From: Pseudoalteromonas sp.
GTDB lineage: Bacteria; Pseudomonadota; Gammaproteobacteria; Enterobacterales; Alteromonadaceae
Reading direction: 5' to 3'
Assembly: GCF_018402495.1 (NCBI RefSeq)
Contig: NZ_JAGYIU010000003.1
Span: 434,001-498,000 of the forward strand
Length of the DNA: 64,000 bases
In this document: piece by piece, positions 38,383-48,235 of the stretch
How positions within the stretch are numbered: the stretch's first letter is position 1
Layout: every line of letters starts with the position of its first letter
Notes under the pieces: model-generated
What the model was told of the DNA's origin: nothing
The model's input: only the letters and a program-made list of their open reading frames with translations
Database searches by the model: none
Translations under genes and position numbers: made by a program

Positions 38383-39279
38383 TTATTTATAACATGTCAC
38401 ACAGGCTCCACCGCCTTCTGCTTCGTCATAAATATCATCTAGCTCGTTAAACTCACAATAACCTTCAAAGTCACCTAACAGCGCATTACGGCGTTTTTTC
38501 TTGTTAAAGCGAGCAACTTTTTTCTCGTGATTTTCAATAATACGTTTTTGTACTGCAGGGTCTTCTAATGTTTCTAATGGCTGACCTTGTCCCATCCAGT
38601 AAAAACGTTCACCAACGGTCGTATTATTGTCATCGCCTTTTTCAAAAGCTTTTGCTTCTTCAAACAAGTCAGGGTGCTTTTCCATAAGCTTAACCCATTC
38701 AATTTTTCTTTGATAAAAGCAAAATGTACATCCAGAGCGAGAGCGCCATTTGTAATATTCCGGCAGTTCTAAACCGTTTCGCTGTAATATATTCTCTATA
38801 TCACTTCTTACTATGCCATGCTCCCTAAATGGAAAAACTGATTCGATTGGTTTTTCAATTGTCATGTAGCCAACACGTTCAGGTTCATCTGCTCTTATGC
38901 CAACATAGTTCTTTATTTTGTAACCATCTTTAATAAAGCTATCTAACCACTGTTCAAATGGTTTTAACTTCATCTGAACAGTACACCAACGATCACGTTG
39001 AGAAGGTAAGTAGTTACCATGCTCTTTTAGAAGGTGTGCAAAATCTTTTTCGCCACGACCCTCTATGTTATTTAAAGAGCGTGCATTTAAACGATGAATA
39101 TACCCCAACTTTTCTTCAAGTTTATCAATAAACTCATTGGTTTCTGGTAGCTCATAACCTGTATCCGTAAAGAAATACTCTACATCTAAATCCGGGTAGG
39201 TTTCTTTAACAAATAACGCTAAAGCGCTACTGTCTTTACCACCAGAAAGTCCTAGTACGTGTTTAACTTTTTCAGTCAT
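38383..39279 (-). CDS. sspD: PAPS-reductase-like ATP pyrophosphatase (SspD; DndC-like)
   Basis: A 298-residue protein of the PP-loop superfamily, proposed to adenylate DNA and help insert sulfur. The PP-loop is SGGKDS at 12-17. Cysteines that may hold an iron-sulfur cluster are in RWCTVQMKLKP, SGCTFCFYQ and the C-terminal CVTC. The ATG overlaps the sspC stop as ATGACTGA (8 bp), with GAGGT ahead. It is the last gene of the sspB-C-D operon. It is shorter than canonical DndC and is paired with a DUF4007 gene, which favours the Ssp (single-strand) over the Dnd system. Confidence 0.85.
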   Translation of the reverse strand: MTEKVKHVLGLSGGKDSSALALFVKETYPDLDVEYFFTDTGYELPETNEFIDKLEEKLGYIHRLNARSLNNIEGRGEKDFAHLLKEHGNYLPSQRDRWCTVQMKLKPFEQWLDSFIKDGYKIKNYVGIRADEPERVGYMTIEKPIESVFPFREHGIVRSDIENILQRNGLELPEYYKWRSRSGCTFCFYQRKIEWVKLMEKHPDLFEEAKAFEKGDDNNTTVGERFYWMGQGQPLETLEDPAVQKRIIENHEKKVARFNKKKRRNALLGDFEGYCEFNELDDIYDEAEGGGACVTCYK

Positions 39280-42200
39280 CAGTTACCTCTGATCCACTTT
39301 GATCCATCAATTTAGTTAATAAACTGGTTAGTGTAGCAAGTTGTTTCTCTTTAGGCATATCAGCGATAGATGTTTGAATATTATCAACAGCAGTTTTTAC
39401 ATCGTTATCTCGTTCTAAATCGTGCCTAATAAATCCACCAAACTCTTGATGATTTCCGTCATTATCAGTAGTAATAAATGCTAGCGGCTTAGAATTACCT
39501 TGAGTTTGAATATTACCAAACGATTCAATGCGTCTAAACTGTACACATAAGTTTTGTAGTTCATCTAAACCGTTACGAAGGTGTTTATCAGTCCAATTAC
39601 GTTCTGGTGTTCCTGCAGCTAAATTAATAATAAACTCAAATTTAGTTTTACCATCTATGTGCTGTGAAATACGCTTAGCAAGTTCTTTGACGTTCGGGCG
39701 CTTTGCAACTTTCTCAACAAAGTCACATCGCTCTTTTAAGGCCTGATTAAAATCTTCACCTAACATTTGAATAATAATCTGCTTAAAACCAGTTAGTAAA
39801 ATATCGTGCTGAGCACTTAAATCTTCTATAGCAGTTTTAAGATATAGAGCCAGCTTTTCTTCGACTTCAGCATCATCTTTTTTAAAGCCAAATACTGCAG
39901 GTAGATCATCTAAAATTAGTTTGTAAGGGTCATTTGCCGCAATAACTTTATTTCTGAAATCACGGGCTTGCTTTGTTAAGCCATTACCTTCATCACCAGT
40001 AAAACTTTCACCGCTGGTTTTTTTTACCCATGTTGGTAACTTATGAACTATCCCCACAATATGCTTAGCTATGTTTAATATTGCAGCGTCATTTTTAACT
40101 TCGCCAAGTGTTGCTTGGGCTAAGTTATCTAGCAAGTGGCTTTGTATTTCAGATATTTCAAAATATCGAACACCAGCTTCATTCGGATGCTTATAAATTT
40201 TATTAACTAACTCTTCATCTAGCTCTGGTATAAAAATAAACTGGTTGGTTGAGTCCCAATCATAAAAAGCAACTTGCCCTTCGAGTGATTTTAATAAAGC
40301 TAAGCCATAAATTCGACATAAACCCGCCGTTAACCCAAAAGGAGGTAGCATCCAAAAATCATAAAGTTCAGCTAAAGTGACTTGTTTGTTTTTGGATTTG
40401 TTTTTTATAAAATCAAAGCCGCTTTTAAATAACTCATGCATTTCAGGGTTCGCTTTTTGCGATTCCTTACTCCACTCACTTGGGAATAAAAACCCTTCTG
40501 AAGTTTCACAGTGCCAACCTTTACTTTTTAAACAAGATAGGTAAAGGCCCTTTTCAGGTGGAAAAGCCTTTTCGTCAAAACCGAGATCTTTCTTATCACC
40601 TTGTTCAAACATGGCATTCATTAACTTACGGATAGCACTGTTTGCACTACCAGAAGGCTTTGAACGGTTAACTAGCTCGTTTATTACTACTGGTGACTTG
40701 CTAAATAGCTCATTTGCAATTTTTGAGGCGATAGATGTTAAAGGTGCCTTTTCTAACTTTTTACCGCAGTGGAACCAGTCTGCATTTTTATATACGTATT
40801 GAAGCTCATGATCAACATTCGACTGCGCAAACTTAATTCGATTCTCTAGTTCATTTTTTGCAATAAGGTCATGAGCTATTTTTTTCTCGTCTTTGAGTAT
40901 TTGTTTTAAAGCAATTAACTCAATAGCAGCATTTTTAAGGTTTGAAAAGTCTGCAAACTTTCCAACAATACTGAAAGGCATTGCCTCTTCATGAGGTTTA
41001 AGTGCTTTAGCAATATCTTCATTTACACATAAAATAAACGTAGCAAATGCTTCACCTGTTTTAGGTTGGGTAACAAATGGCTTGATAAGAGCAGCATCGT
41101 ATTTGTTTATCAGCTTTGTTGTTGCCCAGCGCATAGTTCCGGTTTTATGGTAATGTGCTGTTGCTAATATATTTTGCGGCATATCACATATTTCAGTCCA
41201 ATCCACACCATAACTTATGGCTTCAATACGTTCGTTGATTAGGCTATTTATATCGATATCACTACCTTGGAACACAAATAAAGCATCGTGTTTTTGGCGA
41301 TAAATAACAACTGTCCAAGTCTCTAAGTCAATCAAAGATTGCATTATTTCAGCAGCTTCGTATCCCCGACTAATAAAATACTTTTTTATAAAATCACGTT
41401 TAGCATGTAACTGGTGATGAAAACCAAAAATAGTTAATAGAGCAATTAGCTTCGTAATAGCGGTATGTAGTTCGCCACCTTTTTGTTCAGCTCTATAAAT
41501 TGCATCACAACCTTCTAGCCATGCTTTACTATCTTGTGAAGTAACAATTAAATGGTGTAAATTATGGTGTAAATAGTCCCAATACAATTCAGGGCGATAC
41601 AAATTTAGCGCTTCATTAAGTTCGCAATATTCTGTTTCTAAAAATTCCCTAAATCCATATTTCTCATGTGACGCTAAAAAGCCGAACAAACTACGCTCAT
41701 TTTGAGAAAAACGACGACGAGAAACAGGGCCAAGTAATAAACTAACTATAGGATCTAGCGGTAACGTATTAGTTAATGCATCAACATTTTTGTTTTGATT
41801 TGCGAACGCCGAGCTTACAACTTCGACTAGCTTTCCATACTTTGATTCAATAGCTTTAACTACTTTTGGGGCTCTAAATATTGAGTCGCCTACAAGTACT
41901 AAAGATTCATCAATTGAAGGGTTAAAGCTTAAATCTCTATAGCGGCCTTGAACTTTACTCCATTCTTGCTGTGTTTTAACATCTTTATTCTTAGCGTAAT
42001 CAGAGAATGCTTGATGTAAAAAGCCAACCAGTAATACAGGGCGTTTTACTTGTTGAACAATATCAGCGAGAGACTGAAATAAATGTAAGTCTTTATTTGC
42101 ACGCGATTGATAGTCTAAAGCTTTGCCCATTTCGTCGAGCAAAATTAAAACGCCGTCTTCGTTATCATTTTGCTTTTGTAAAATAGATTTAATTTTTGCT

Positions 42201-42661
42201 AAGCACTTATCATCATCAAGAGCGAGTATATCTTCTGCATTAAACTTGATATTAAACGCTTTCAATAGGCTTATTAGAATACTATTTGCGGGGGCTTCAA
42301 GGCCACAGACATGCTTAATGGTTTTCCAACCATTAGTAATTTTAAACCTATCATCAAACCCAGTTATTACTTTTTGAGAATTATTAAGCTTGTTTAAAGC
42401 GTAACTACGTTGTTCTGAATCTGTAGAAAGCAAGCAAGATAAAAATAAGGCTATAGTCGATTTACCAGAGCCATAAGGGCCAGTGATTGTATAGGCTCTT
42501 TGTGTACTGCCCTCAAACTCACGGCTTACAGTATCAAGTACATTGATAGCCGTTCCATGTACGATAAAGTCATCTATAAAGGGGGTTAGGTTAGCACTAT
42601 CAACATCAATGCGAGTAGAGCTTTTATATCGTTGATTTATTTCAATAATAGATTCAGACAT
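39272..42661 (-). CDS. sspC: Large P-loop ATPase of the phosphorothioation system (SspC)
   Basis: A 1129-residue ATPase. The Walker A motif GPYGSGKST is near residue 61-69 and Walker B is GVLILLDEMGK. The rest is long, helical and without other recognisable domains. SspC in described systems is an ATPase required for modification; it may supply DNA translocation or unwinding. I chose the ATG at 42661 (MSESIIEINQ), because it overlaps the sspB stop as ATGTCTGA (8 bp), exactly the arrangement at the sspC/sspD junction; an ATG seven codons upstream is also in frame. Identity rests on neighbours, size and motif. Confidence 0.8.
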   Translation of the reverse strand: MSESIIEINQRYKSSTRIDVDSANLTPFIDDFIVHGTAINVLDTVSREFEGSTQRAYTITGPYGSGKSTIALFLSCLLSTDSEQRSYALNKLNNSQKVITGFDDRFKITNGWKTIKHVCGLEAPANSILISLLKAFNIKFNAEDILALDDDKCLAKIKSILQKQNDNEDGVLILLDEMGKALDYQSRANKDLHLFQSLADIVQQVKRPVLLVGFLHQAFSDYAKNKDVKTQQEWSKVQGRYRDLSFNPSIDESLVLVGDSIFRAPKVVKAIESKYGKLVEVVSSAFANQNKNVDALTNTLPLDPIVSLLLGPVSRRRFSQNERSLFGFLASHEKYGFREFLETEYCELNEALNLYRPELYWDYLHHNLHHLIVTSQDSKAWLEGCDAIYRAEQKGGELHTAITKLIALLTIFGFHHQLHAKRDFIKKYFISRGYEAAEIMQSLIDLETWTVVIYRQKHDALFVFQGSDIDINSLINERIEAISYGVDWTEICDMPQNILATAHYHKTGTMRWATTKLINKYDAALIKPFVTQPKTGEAFATFILCVNEDIAKALKPHEEAMPFSIVGKFADFSNLKNAAIELIALKQILKDEKKIAHDLIAKNELENRIKFAQSNVDHELQYVYKNADWFHCGKKLEKAPLTSIASKIANELFSKSPVVINELVNRSKPSGSANSAIRKLMNAMFEQGDKKDLGFDEKAFPPEKGLYLSCLKSKGWHCETSEGFLFPSEWSKESQKANPEMHELFKSGFDFIKNKSKNKQVTLAELYDFWMLPPFGLTAGLCRIYGLALLKSLEGQVAFYDWDSTNQFIFIPELDEELVNKIYKHPNEAGVRYFEISEIQSHLLDNLAQATLGEVKNDAAILNIAKHIVGIVHKLPTWVKKTSGESFTGDEGNGLTKQARDFRNKVIAANDPYKLILDDLPAVFGFKKDDAEVEEKLALYLKTAIEDLSAQHDILLTGFKQIIIQMLGEDFNQALKERCDFVEKVAKRPNVKELAKRISQHIDGKTKFEFIINLAAGTPERNWTDKHLRNGLDELQNLCVQFRRIESFGNIQTQGNSKPLAFITTDNDGNHQEFGGFIRHDLERDNDVKTAVDNIQTSIADMPKEKQLATLTSLLTKLMDQSGSEVTDD

Positions 42662-43589
42662 TGTATTTGCCGTAATAGTCATTTAAGTATTTGATAGTAT
42701 TGTTTTTTACTGAGTCAGATATATTTACTTGTCTTAACCCTAATGAATCGACCCATGATATTTCTTTGTTAGTATGTTGCTGAGCTTCGTCGAGTTTTTG
42801 CCCTAGGCCAGCCTCAGATAATCTAAATACTCGGCCAGGCGAGCACGGTTTCGTAAGTAACGAATCAAAATCAACAGTGCTTACTTTTGATTCAGTTGTT
42901 TCTACTTTAAAGAATTCAAGTAACGCATAAATAAATACTTCAATAGGTAACTCAGGCCTTTCAGTTAAATTACTGACATAAAAAGAGCGGCCGTTATCTT
43001 GTACTAAATTAAGCTCAGCAAGAGGGGAAGTGAAGTGATCTTCATCTATCTTCTTCGCTGTAGACTTAACCTTTTTGCTGTACATATTTAAAAAACAATC
43101 CATGTCTTTTTTTATAGTAGTAATATTACCTACTTCACTTTTAACAAGACGTTTAGAATCTTCATAGCAATCATCAATCAATTTTGATTTTTCAAAATGC
43201 TGAACATTTGAATAATTAAAAAAGTATCGGTATGCAGTTAGGTGCTCATCATTAAAGTTTAACCAAAAGTGCAATAACCAAATAGAGCCAGGCAATTCGA
43301 GGTAAGGATCTTTGCCGTTGTCACCAAACAAAAACTGCCCTTTGTTTATCGTCACATTATGAAAGGTTTTATTATTTCTTCTGTCGCTTTCTATAATGCC
43401 GCTCGACTCAGCCCAATACTGAATCGCTTTAACCATATTTTTACCAACACCAAGCTCTACGATAGAATGACGTATACTTTCTTCGTCAGAACTTGAAAAA
43501 TTACCATTTGAATTCAAATGATTAACCGCTTTGAATAGCCATCCATAGCGCAGAGGGAATGTATCGTGACCTGTAAACTTAGCTTTCAT
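42654..43589 (-). CDS. sspB: DUF4007 protein of the phosphorothioation system (SspB)
   Basis: A protein of about 311 residues beginning MKAKFTGHDTFPLRYGWLFKA, the hallmark start of DUF4007 (GHxTFxxRxxW), and containing ELGVGKNMVKAIQYW. In characterised Ssp systems SspB is the DNA nickase that starts sulfur insertion. No classical nuclease motif is obvious by eye. The frame opens 11 codons earlier at a TTG (43622); the ATG at 43589 fits the family better, although its GAGG is 13 bases away. First gene of the sspB-C-D operon, divergent from the helicase operon. Confidence 0.83.
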   Translation of the reverse strand: MKAKFTGHDTFPLRYGWLFKAVNHLNSNGNFSSSDEESIRHSIVELGVGKNMVKAIQYWAESSGIIESDRRNNKTFHNVTINKGQFLFGDNGKDPYLELPGSIWLLHFWLNFNDEHLTAYRYFFNYSNVQHFEKSKLIDDCYEDSKRLVKSEVGNITTIKKDMDCFLNMYSKKVKSTAKKIDEDHFTSPLAELNLVQDNGRSFYVSNLTERPELPIEVFIYALLEFFKVETTESKVSTVDFDSLLTKPCSPGRVFRLSEAGLGQKLDEAQQHTNKEISWVDSLGLRQVNISDSVKNNTIKYLNDYYGKYNV

Positions 43590-43622
43590 TGCTTTTTGAG
43601 TGCCTCTGGAGAAATTGTCCAA

Positions 43623-43858
43623 GCAGCGATATTAACGTGAATTAAGATTAAGAGGAAGGCTTCTAGGCAATTAAACAACAAAAAACTGTACCTTTATACA
43701 GTTTTATTGAATTTATCTCAATTCCCTTGTAGAGATAAGGGCTTTATTGTAAAGTTTTGAATATAAAGATAAATAATTAAGTGGTCTAGCCTAGTTCCGT
43801 ACCTATAATTAAGAGATAATGGAAGCTATCACATTGATTTATATTAAAGGACTAAAAT
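43623..43858. promoter_or_regulatory. Divergent promoter region between sspBCD and the helicase operon
   Basis: 236 bp of AT-rich DNA holding two inverted repeats: AAAACTGTA / TACAGTTTT at 43682-43705 and CCCTT / AAGGG at 43724-43741. They lie midway between the two divergent starts and could be operators controlling modification and effector genes together. The exact promoters cannot be fixed by eye. Confidence 0.45.
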
Positions 43859-45505
43859 ATGCTTACTGAAATTTTATCAAACTTCTCTGAAGATGAATTG
43901 TTAAGCTTTCTTCCTAAAAATTCAATAAATTTCGCACTTCAACTTGATGCGCAAGACAATCAGGTCTCAGAGGCCAATTCATATAATAAAAATAAACTTG
44001 CCGGAATAGTTGCGAGTGTTAAACAAGTCGATTTTATTTTTGACTCGCGACTTCGAAATAAATTAATTGAGCGCTTATCAGCAATGCAGCTAGCTGAGCT
44101 CTTTCCTAGTTTTGAACTTCAAGCGAAGCAAGTAACTGCCAATCATTACGATGCAGTAATAAGTTGGGCGGATGAAAACCCTGATAAATTTGCTGCTCTA
44201 ATAGGTCTATCTAAATTATATGAAAGTCAATTAGCACAAGATAACGATCTAGAGAGTATTACTCATATAGCTCCTAATTATGGTTTATACCCTTATCAGC
44301 AAAATATTAGTAAACAAGTATTTACTGAACTTGAACAGCACAAAAAACGAGTTTTAATCCACCTACCAACAGGTGCAGGTAAAACACGCACAGCAATGAA
44401 TATAGCTGCGGAGCACTTAAGGCAATCTGAAAATAACTTGGTTCTTTGGCTTGCAGATAGAGAGGAACTTTGTTCGCAAGCTTATGTTGAATTTTCTAAA
44501 GCATGGCAGTCACTAGGTAATCGATCGACCTCTATTTACGGCTTTTACTCAAGTTCCACGGAGAGCTTAAGTGGTATTGATTCCGGGTTTGTCGTTGCTG
44601 GCTTACATAAATTTTTAAATTTACGAAAAAGCGATTCTAGGCAATTACAACTTTTATATAGCAAGTTAGCTGAAAAAGTAACATTAGTAATTTTTGATGA
44701 AGCCCACAAAGCTGTTGCCCCGAAATTTCAAGAAGTTGTTCAAGACTTTATTGATGATCAGGCGTTTCATGCTGACTTAATAGGTTTAACAGCAACCCCA
44801 GGAAGAAGCTACTCTGAGGATGGATTATCTGAAGAAGACGCCCGCTTAGCTAACTTTTTCAACAACAATAAAGTATCAATGCAAATTTCAGGCTATCTAT
44901 CACCTATAGATTACTTGGTCGAGAAGGGGTACTTAGCTAAAGCTAATTTTAAATCATTAAATTATGATCATTCAGGTATTGCTGCATACGAATTAAGGGA
45001 TGCAGGCGGGGTTGAGACAATGATTACATTAGCAAATAACATAGAACGAAACCGACAGATATTAAAAACTATAACCGATGAATGTAAGCTTGGATCTCAA
45101 ATCATTGTTTTCGCTTGTACAGTTGAACACGGAATAAACTTAGCAACAGCACTTGCATATCAAGGTATTAAAGCAGCTTCTATCGATAGCAAAAACGACA
45201 CGTCTGAAAGTCGCAGAGCAAAAATAGCGCAATATAAAAATGGTAGCTTACAAGTTCTGGTTAATTTTAATGTACTAACGGCAGGGTTTGATGCTCCTAA
45301 AACTAACGTGACCATAATAGCTAAACCAATGAACTCCTTAGTCCAGTATTTACAAATGGCGGGCCGTGCCATGAGAGGTTATAAAAGCGGCGGTAACAAA
45401 GAATGTAGCATTTATACAGTTATGGATAACATACCTGAGTTTCAAAGTATTAGCCTCGCATTTGGTTATTGGAATGATATGTGGGCAGAAAAGGAAATAA
45501 AATAA
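43859..45505 (+). CDS. DEAD/DEAH-box helicase, probable SspF-like effector
   Basis: A 548-residue superfamily II helicase with a type I/III restriction-subunit-R appearance. Walker A is LPTGAGKT (K175), Walker B is DEAH (280-283), motif III is LTATPGR and motif VI is QMAGRAMRG. About 140 N-terminal residues precede the helicase core. AGGA precedes the ATG. It heads a four-gene operon (stop/start TAATG with the next gene). Helicase, GHKL ATPase and PLD nuclease in this order beside sspBCD resemble the reported SspFGH module, which damages DNA lacking phosphorothioates. The letter assignment is from memory. Confidence 0.75.
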   Translation: MLTEILSNFSEDELLSFLPKNSINFALQLDAQDNQVSEANSYNKNKLAGIVASVKQVDFIFDSRLRNKLIERLSAMQLAELFPSFELQAKQVTANHYDAVISWADENPDKFAALIGLSKLYESQLAQDNDLESITHIAPNYGLYPYQQNISKQVFTELEQHKKRVLIHLPTGAGKTRTAMNIAAEHLRQSENNLVLWLADREELCSQAYVEFSKAWQSLGNRSTSIYGFYSSSTESLSGIDSGFVVAGLHKFLNLRKSDSRQLQLLYSKLAEKVTLVIFDEAHKAVAPKFQEVVQDFIDDQAFHADLIGLTATPGRSYSEDGLSEEDARLANFFNNNKVSMQISGYLSPIDYLVEKGYLAKANFKSLNYDHSGIAAYELRDAGGVETMITLANNIERNRQILKTITDECKLGSQIIVFACTVEHGINLATALAYQGIKAASIDSKNDTSESRRAKIAQYKNGSLQVLVNFNVLTAGFDAPKTNVTIIAKPMNSLVQYLQMAGRAMRGYKSGGNKECSIYTVMDNIPEFQSISLAFGYWNDMWAEKEIK

Positions 45506-47310
45506 TGAGTAATAGATTTTTAAGTGCTGAGACCGTTATTGAGTCATTAAGGGATAATGGTTACAACAATACAGCATACGCGCTGGCCGAGTTAATTGAT
45601 AATAGCTTACAAGCAACCGCAACTCGTGTAGAGGTTGGCTTTATAGAAGAACAACTAAAAGCCCGTAAAAATTATACCGTATCAGAAATCTCCCTTTGGG
45701 ATAATGGTGTGGGTATGGATATCGACACTCTTCGGGTGGCTATGCAATTTGGCGGCGGTACGCACCGAAAAGATACAGGCGGCATGGGGAAATTTGGTAT
45801 GGGATTACCAAACTCTTCTATCTCTCAATGTAAACGTGTTGATGTATGGAGCTGGCAAGCAGGTGGGGAACCTCATCATACTTACTTAGATGTTGATGAA
45901 ATGAAAAGTGGTGCGCTTGAAGAAGTGCCAATACCCATCGCAAAAGCAATACCAACTAAGTACGAAAAAGCATTTTTTACTAAAAAGCCAGAATCTGGCA
46001 CGTTAATTATTTGGTCTAAGCTTGACCGCCTAAGTTGGAAAACGGGCAAATCAATTTATCGCCACTGTGAACATTTAGTTGGTCGAATGTACCGTAACTT
46101 CATTAGCGACGACAATATAAAAATAGAAAGTATTACTTATCGTAAATCAGCAGATGACAGACTTGATGTTTACGATAAAGAAACTTTTAAAGCAAACGAT
46201 CCAATGTATCTCAAAAAGAATACTTCACTCCCTGAATTACCTGGGAGCTATAAAAATGAAGCTTTTTTTGAAAAAATGGATGAAGAAGTTATTTCTGTCG
46301 AATATATTGATGAAAATGGTGAACCTAAACGAGATGATGTAACCATTACTACCTCAATGGTTAAGAAGAATATATCAAATCGAATATTGAAAGACACAGT
46401 TGGTAAGTTAGGTGGCACAACTTGGGGTAAGCATTGTAGTAAAAATGTAGGCGTTTCAATTGTTCGTGCTAATAGAGAGTTAGTCTTAAGAGACTCATTT
46501 CTGACTTCGGCTCTGAGAGAAAGTAAGGGGCGTTTTATTGGTATTGAAGTATCTTTCCCGCCAACGCTCGATTCTGTTTTTGGTGTAACCAATAACAAAC
46601 AAGATGCAATACGATTAATCCCTTACGATATGAAAACAATCTTTACTCAAGCAGGGTTCGACTCTGAGCAAGAGTACTTAAGGGATCTCGAAGAAAATTC
46701 TGATTCACTATTACAAGTTTTAAAAGTTGTTGCGGTGATCAGAAAGCATGTTTCTGCTTTAACAAAAGCGTTAGATACAATAAATGTAGAAGGTAAAGCT
46801 GTAAAAGGTGAGGAGCCTAAAACTGTTTCAGAAGGAGCGGCTTCTAAAGCAACACAAGGTTCTGCGCACCGTGAAACTCACGGTCATAAAACAAGCGATG
46901 AACCAACTAAAGAGTTAAAGAAAGAAGATGTTGTTGATCATCTTACAAAAGCAGGTGGAATGAGCAGAGAAGAAGCAGAAGAAAAAGCGGAGCGCCTCAT
47001 CCTAACCGGAAATCGTTTTTTAATTGAAGATGTTGCTCGGGATTCTGAAGCCTTTTTTGACGTATCAACAAGTAAAGGTTTAACGCTTGTATTATTTAAT
47101 ACCAACCATATTTTTTATCAGAAGCTAGTAAGCAAGCTTGATGGTGATGAACTTGAGATAATGCAAACTACTATTGCAGGTTTTGCACGAGTGATGAATG
47201 AAACAACTGACGAAAAACGTTTGAATTATTTAAACACAATTCGCAGAGAGTGGGGACTTGTGATTAGTGAGTTCCTTCAAGGCCCTGAAGATGATGTGGA
47301 CGACTTCTAA
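45505..47310 (+). CDS. GHKL-type ATPase, probable SspG-like effector component
   Basis: A 601-residue protein with a Bergerat ATP-binding fold at the N-terminus: N-box ELIDNS (E29-S34), G1 box DNGVGMD (from D66) and G2 box GGMGKFGMGLPNS. The start is the ATG overlapping the helicase stop as TAATG, with AAGGA ahead; the frame is open eight codons earlier. A linker rich in Ser, Thr, Glu and Lys (about 430-480) separates a C-terminal domain. GHKL ATPases such as MutL, MORC and gyrase B use ATP-driven dimer closure around DNA, a plausible role here. It also overlaps the next gene by one base. Confidence 0.75.
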   Translation: MSNRFLSAETVIESLRDNGYNNTAYALAELIDNSLQATATRVEVGFIEEQLKARKNYTVSEISLWDNGVGMDIDTLRVAMQFGGGTHRKDTGGMGKFGMGLPNSSISQCKRVDVWSWQAGGEPHHTYLDVDEMKSGALEEVPIPIAKAIPTKYEKAFFTKKPESGTLIIWSKLDRLSWKTGKSIYRHCEHLVGRMYRNFISDDNIKIESITYRKSADDRLDVYDKETFKANDPMYLKKNTSLPELPGSYKNEAFFEKMDEEVISVEYIDENGEPKRDDVTITTSMVKKNISNRILKDTVGKLGGTTWGKHCSKNVGVSIVRANRELVLRDSFLTSALRESKGRFIGIEVSFPPTLDSVFGVTNNKQDAIRLIPYDMKTIFTQAGFDSEQEYLRDLEENSDSLLQVLKVVAVIRKHVSALTKALDTINVEGKAVKGEEPKTVSEGAASKATQGSAHRETHGHKTSDEPTKELKKEDVVDHLTKAGGMSREEAEEKAERLILTGNRFLIEDVARDSEAFFDVSTSKGLTLVLFNTNHIFYQKLVSKLDGDELEIMQTTIAGFARVMNETTDEKRLNYLNTIRREWGLVISEFLQGPEDDVDDF

Positions 47311-48233
47311 TGTCGAGCTTAATCTCAAATACTGAACTCACATCACTGCTAGAATCAATACTTCCTAGTTGTAATGAGTTAACAATTATATCTGCTTTCA
47401 TGACACAGCCAGCTACACGCTGGCTGAGTTCGTTAATTTCTAACAACAAACCTAAAGTGCAATTAATTGGTCGTTTCACGCCAAATGATTTTGCAAAGGG
47501 TGCAAGCGATTTAAATGCACTTCGAGATTGCATTAACAATGGCTACCAAGTCAAAGCACTCGTAAATCTGCATGCAAAAATTTATCAAATAGATCAAGAC
47601 ACTATTTTTAATGGCAGTGCTAATTTAACGGGTAAAGGGTTAGCGCTAGTTAATGACGGAAATTTAGAGTCGTGTAGCAGAGTTAATGCGTGCGAACAAT
47701 CCAAAGTATTCATAAATAAAATTGTCGAGTCTGCAACTGAATTAACTATAAATATGCTTGATAAAATGCAAGCTTATTTAGAGCAATTTGAAGATACAGA
47801 TAAAGCTGAACTTCTTGCGGTATGGCCTGAAGAGATACTGCCACAAACAACAGAACTGTTTGTATCAGACTTCCCGTTAGGTAAACCAGGCGCTACTTTG
47901 AATGAATATCGACTAAACCCATCATTACCATTTGCTCAAATTGAATACGCTAAAGATGACTTTTTATTAGCTTCAACTTTGTTTAAGCAAACAAAAGCAT
48001 ACGTTTGGCTAAAAACACAAATTATGGAAAATCAGTCAGAACGAGACTTAGGTTTTGGGCAAATATCAAGGTTGCTGCATTATGGATTGTCAGATGACCC
48101 TGCACCTTATCGGCAAGAAATTAAAGATCTTCAGGCAAATTTATATTTGTATCTCAAGCTCTATGCGAGCGATGAAGTTGAGATTTATATACCTGGTAAA
48201 AGAAGCGAAGTTTTGAGAATTAAAAAGGATTAA
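47310..48233 (+). CDS. Phospholipase-D-family nuclease, probable SspH-like effector
   Basis: A 307-residue protein with one HKD motif, H88-x-K90-x4-D95 (HAKIYQID), followed by FNGSANLTGKGL, the PLD signature. A single motif implies that two molecules make one active site, as in Nuc and BfiI. No second domain is recognised in the C-terminal half. It overlaps the GHKL ATPase gene by one base and is followed two bases later by the DUF262/DUF1524 gene. It is the most likely DNA-cutting subunit of the helicase/GHKL/PLD module. Confidence 0.75.
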   Translation: MSSLISNTELTSLLESILPSCNELTIISAFMTQPATRWLSSLISNNKPKVQLIGRFTPNDFAKGASDLNALRDCINNGYQVKALVNLHAKIYQIDQDTIFNGSANLTGKGLALVNDGNLESCSRVNACEQSKVFINKIVESATELTINMLDKMQAYLEQFEDTDKAELLAVWPEEILPQTTELFVSDFPLGKPGATLNEYRLNPSLPFAQIEYAKDDFLLASTLFKQTKAYVWLKTQIMENQSERDLGFGQISRLLHYGLSDDPAPYRQEIKDLQANLYLYLKLYASDEVEIYIPGKRSEVLRIKKD

Positions 48234-48235
48234 CA

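Noticed and set aside
38383..43622. Dnd (double-strand phosphorothioation) operon or BREX
   Set aside because: No DndB, DndD or DndE-like genes and no BrxZ/PglX-like proteins; DUF4007 plus a 1.1-kb-residue-class ATPase and short PP-loop protein fit Ssp instead.
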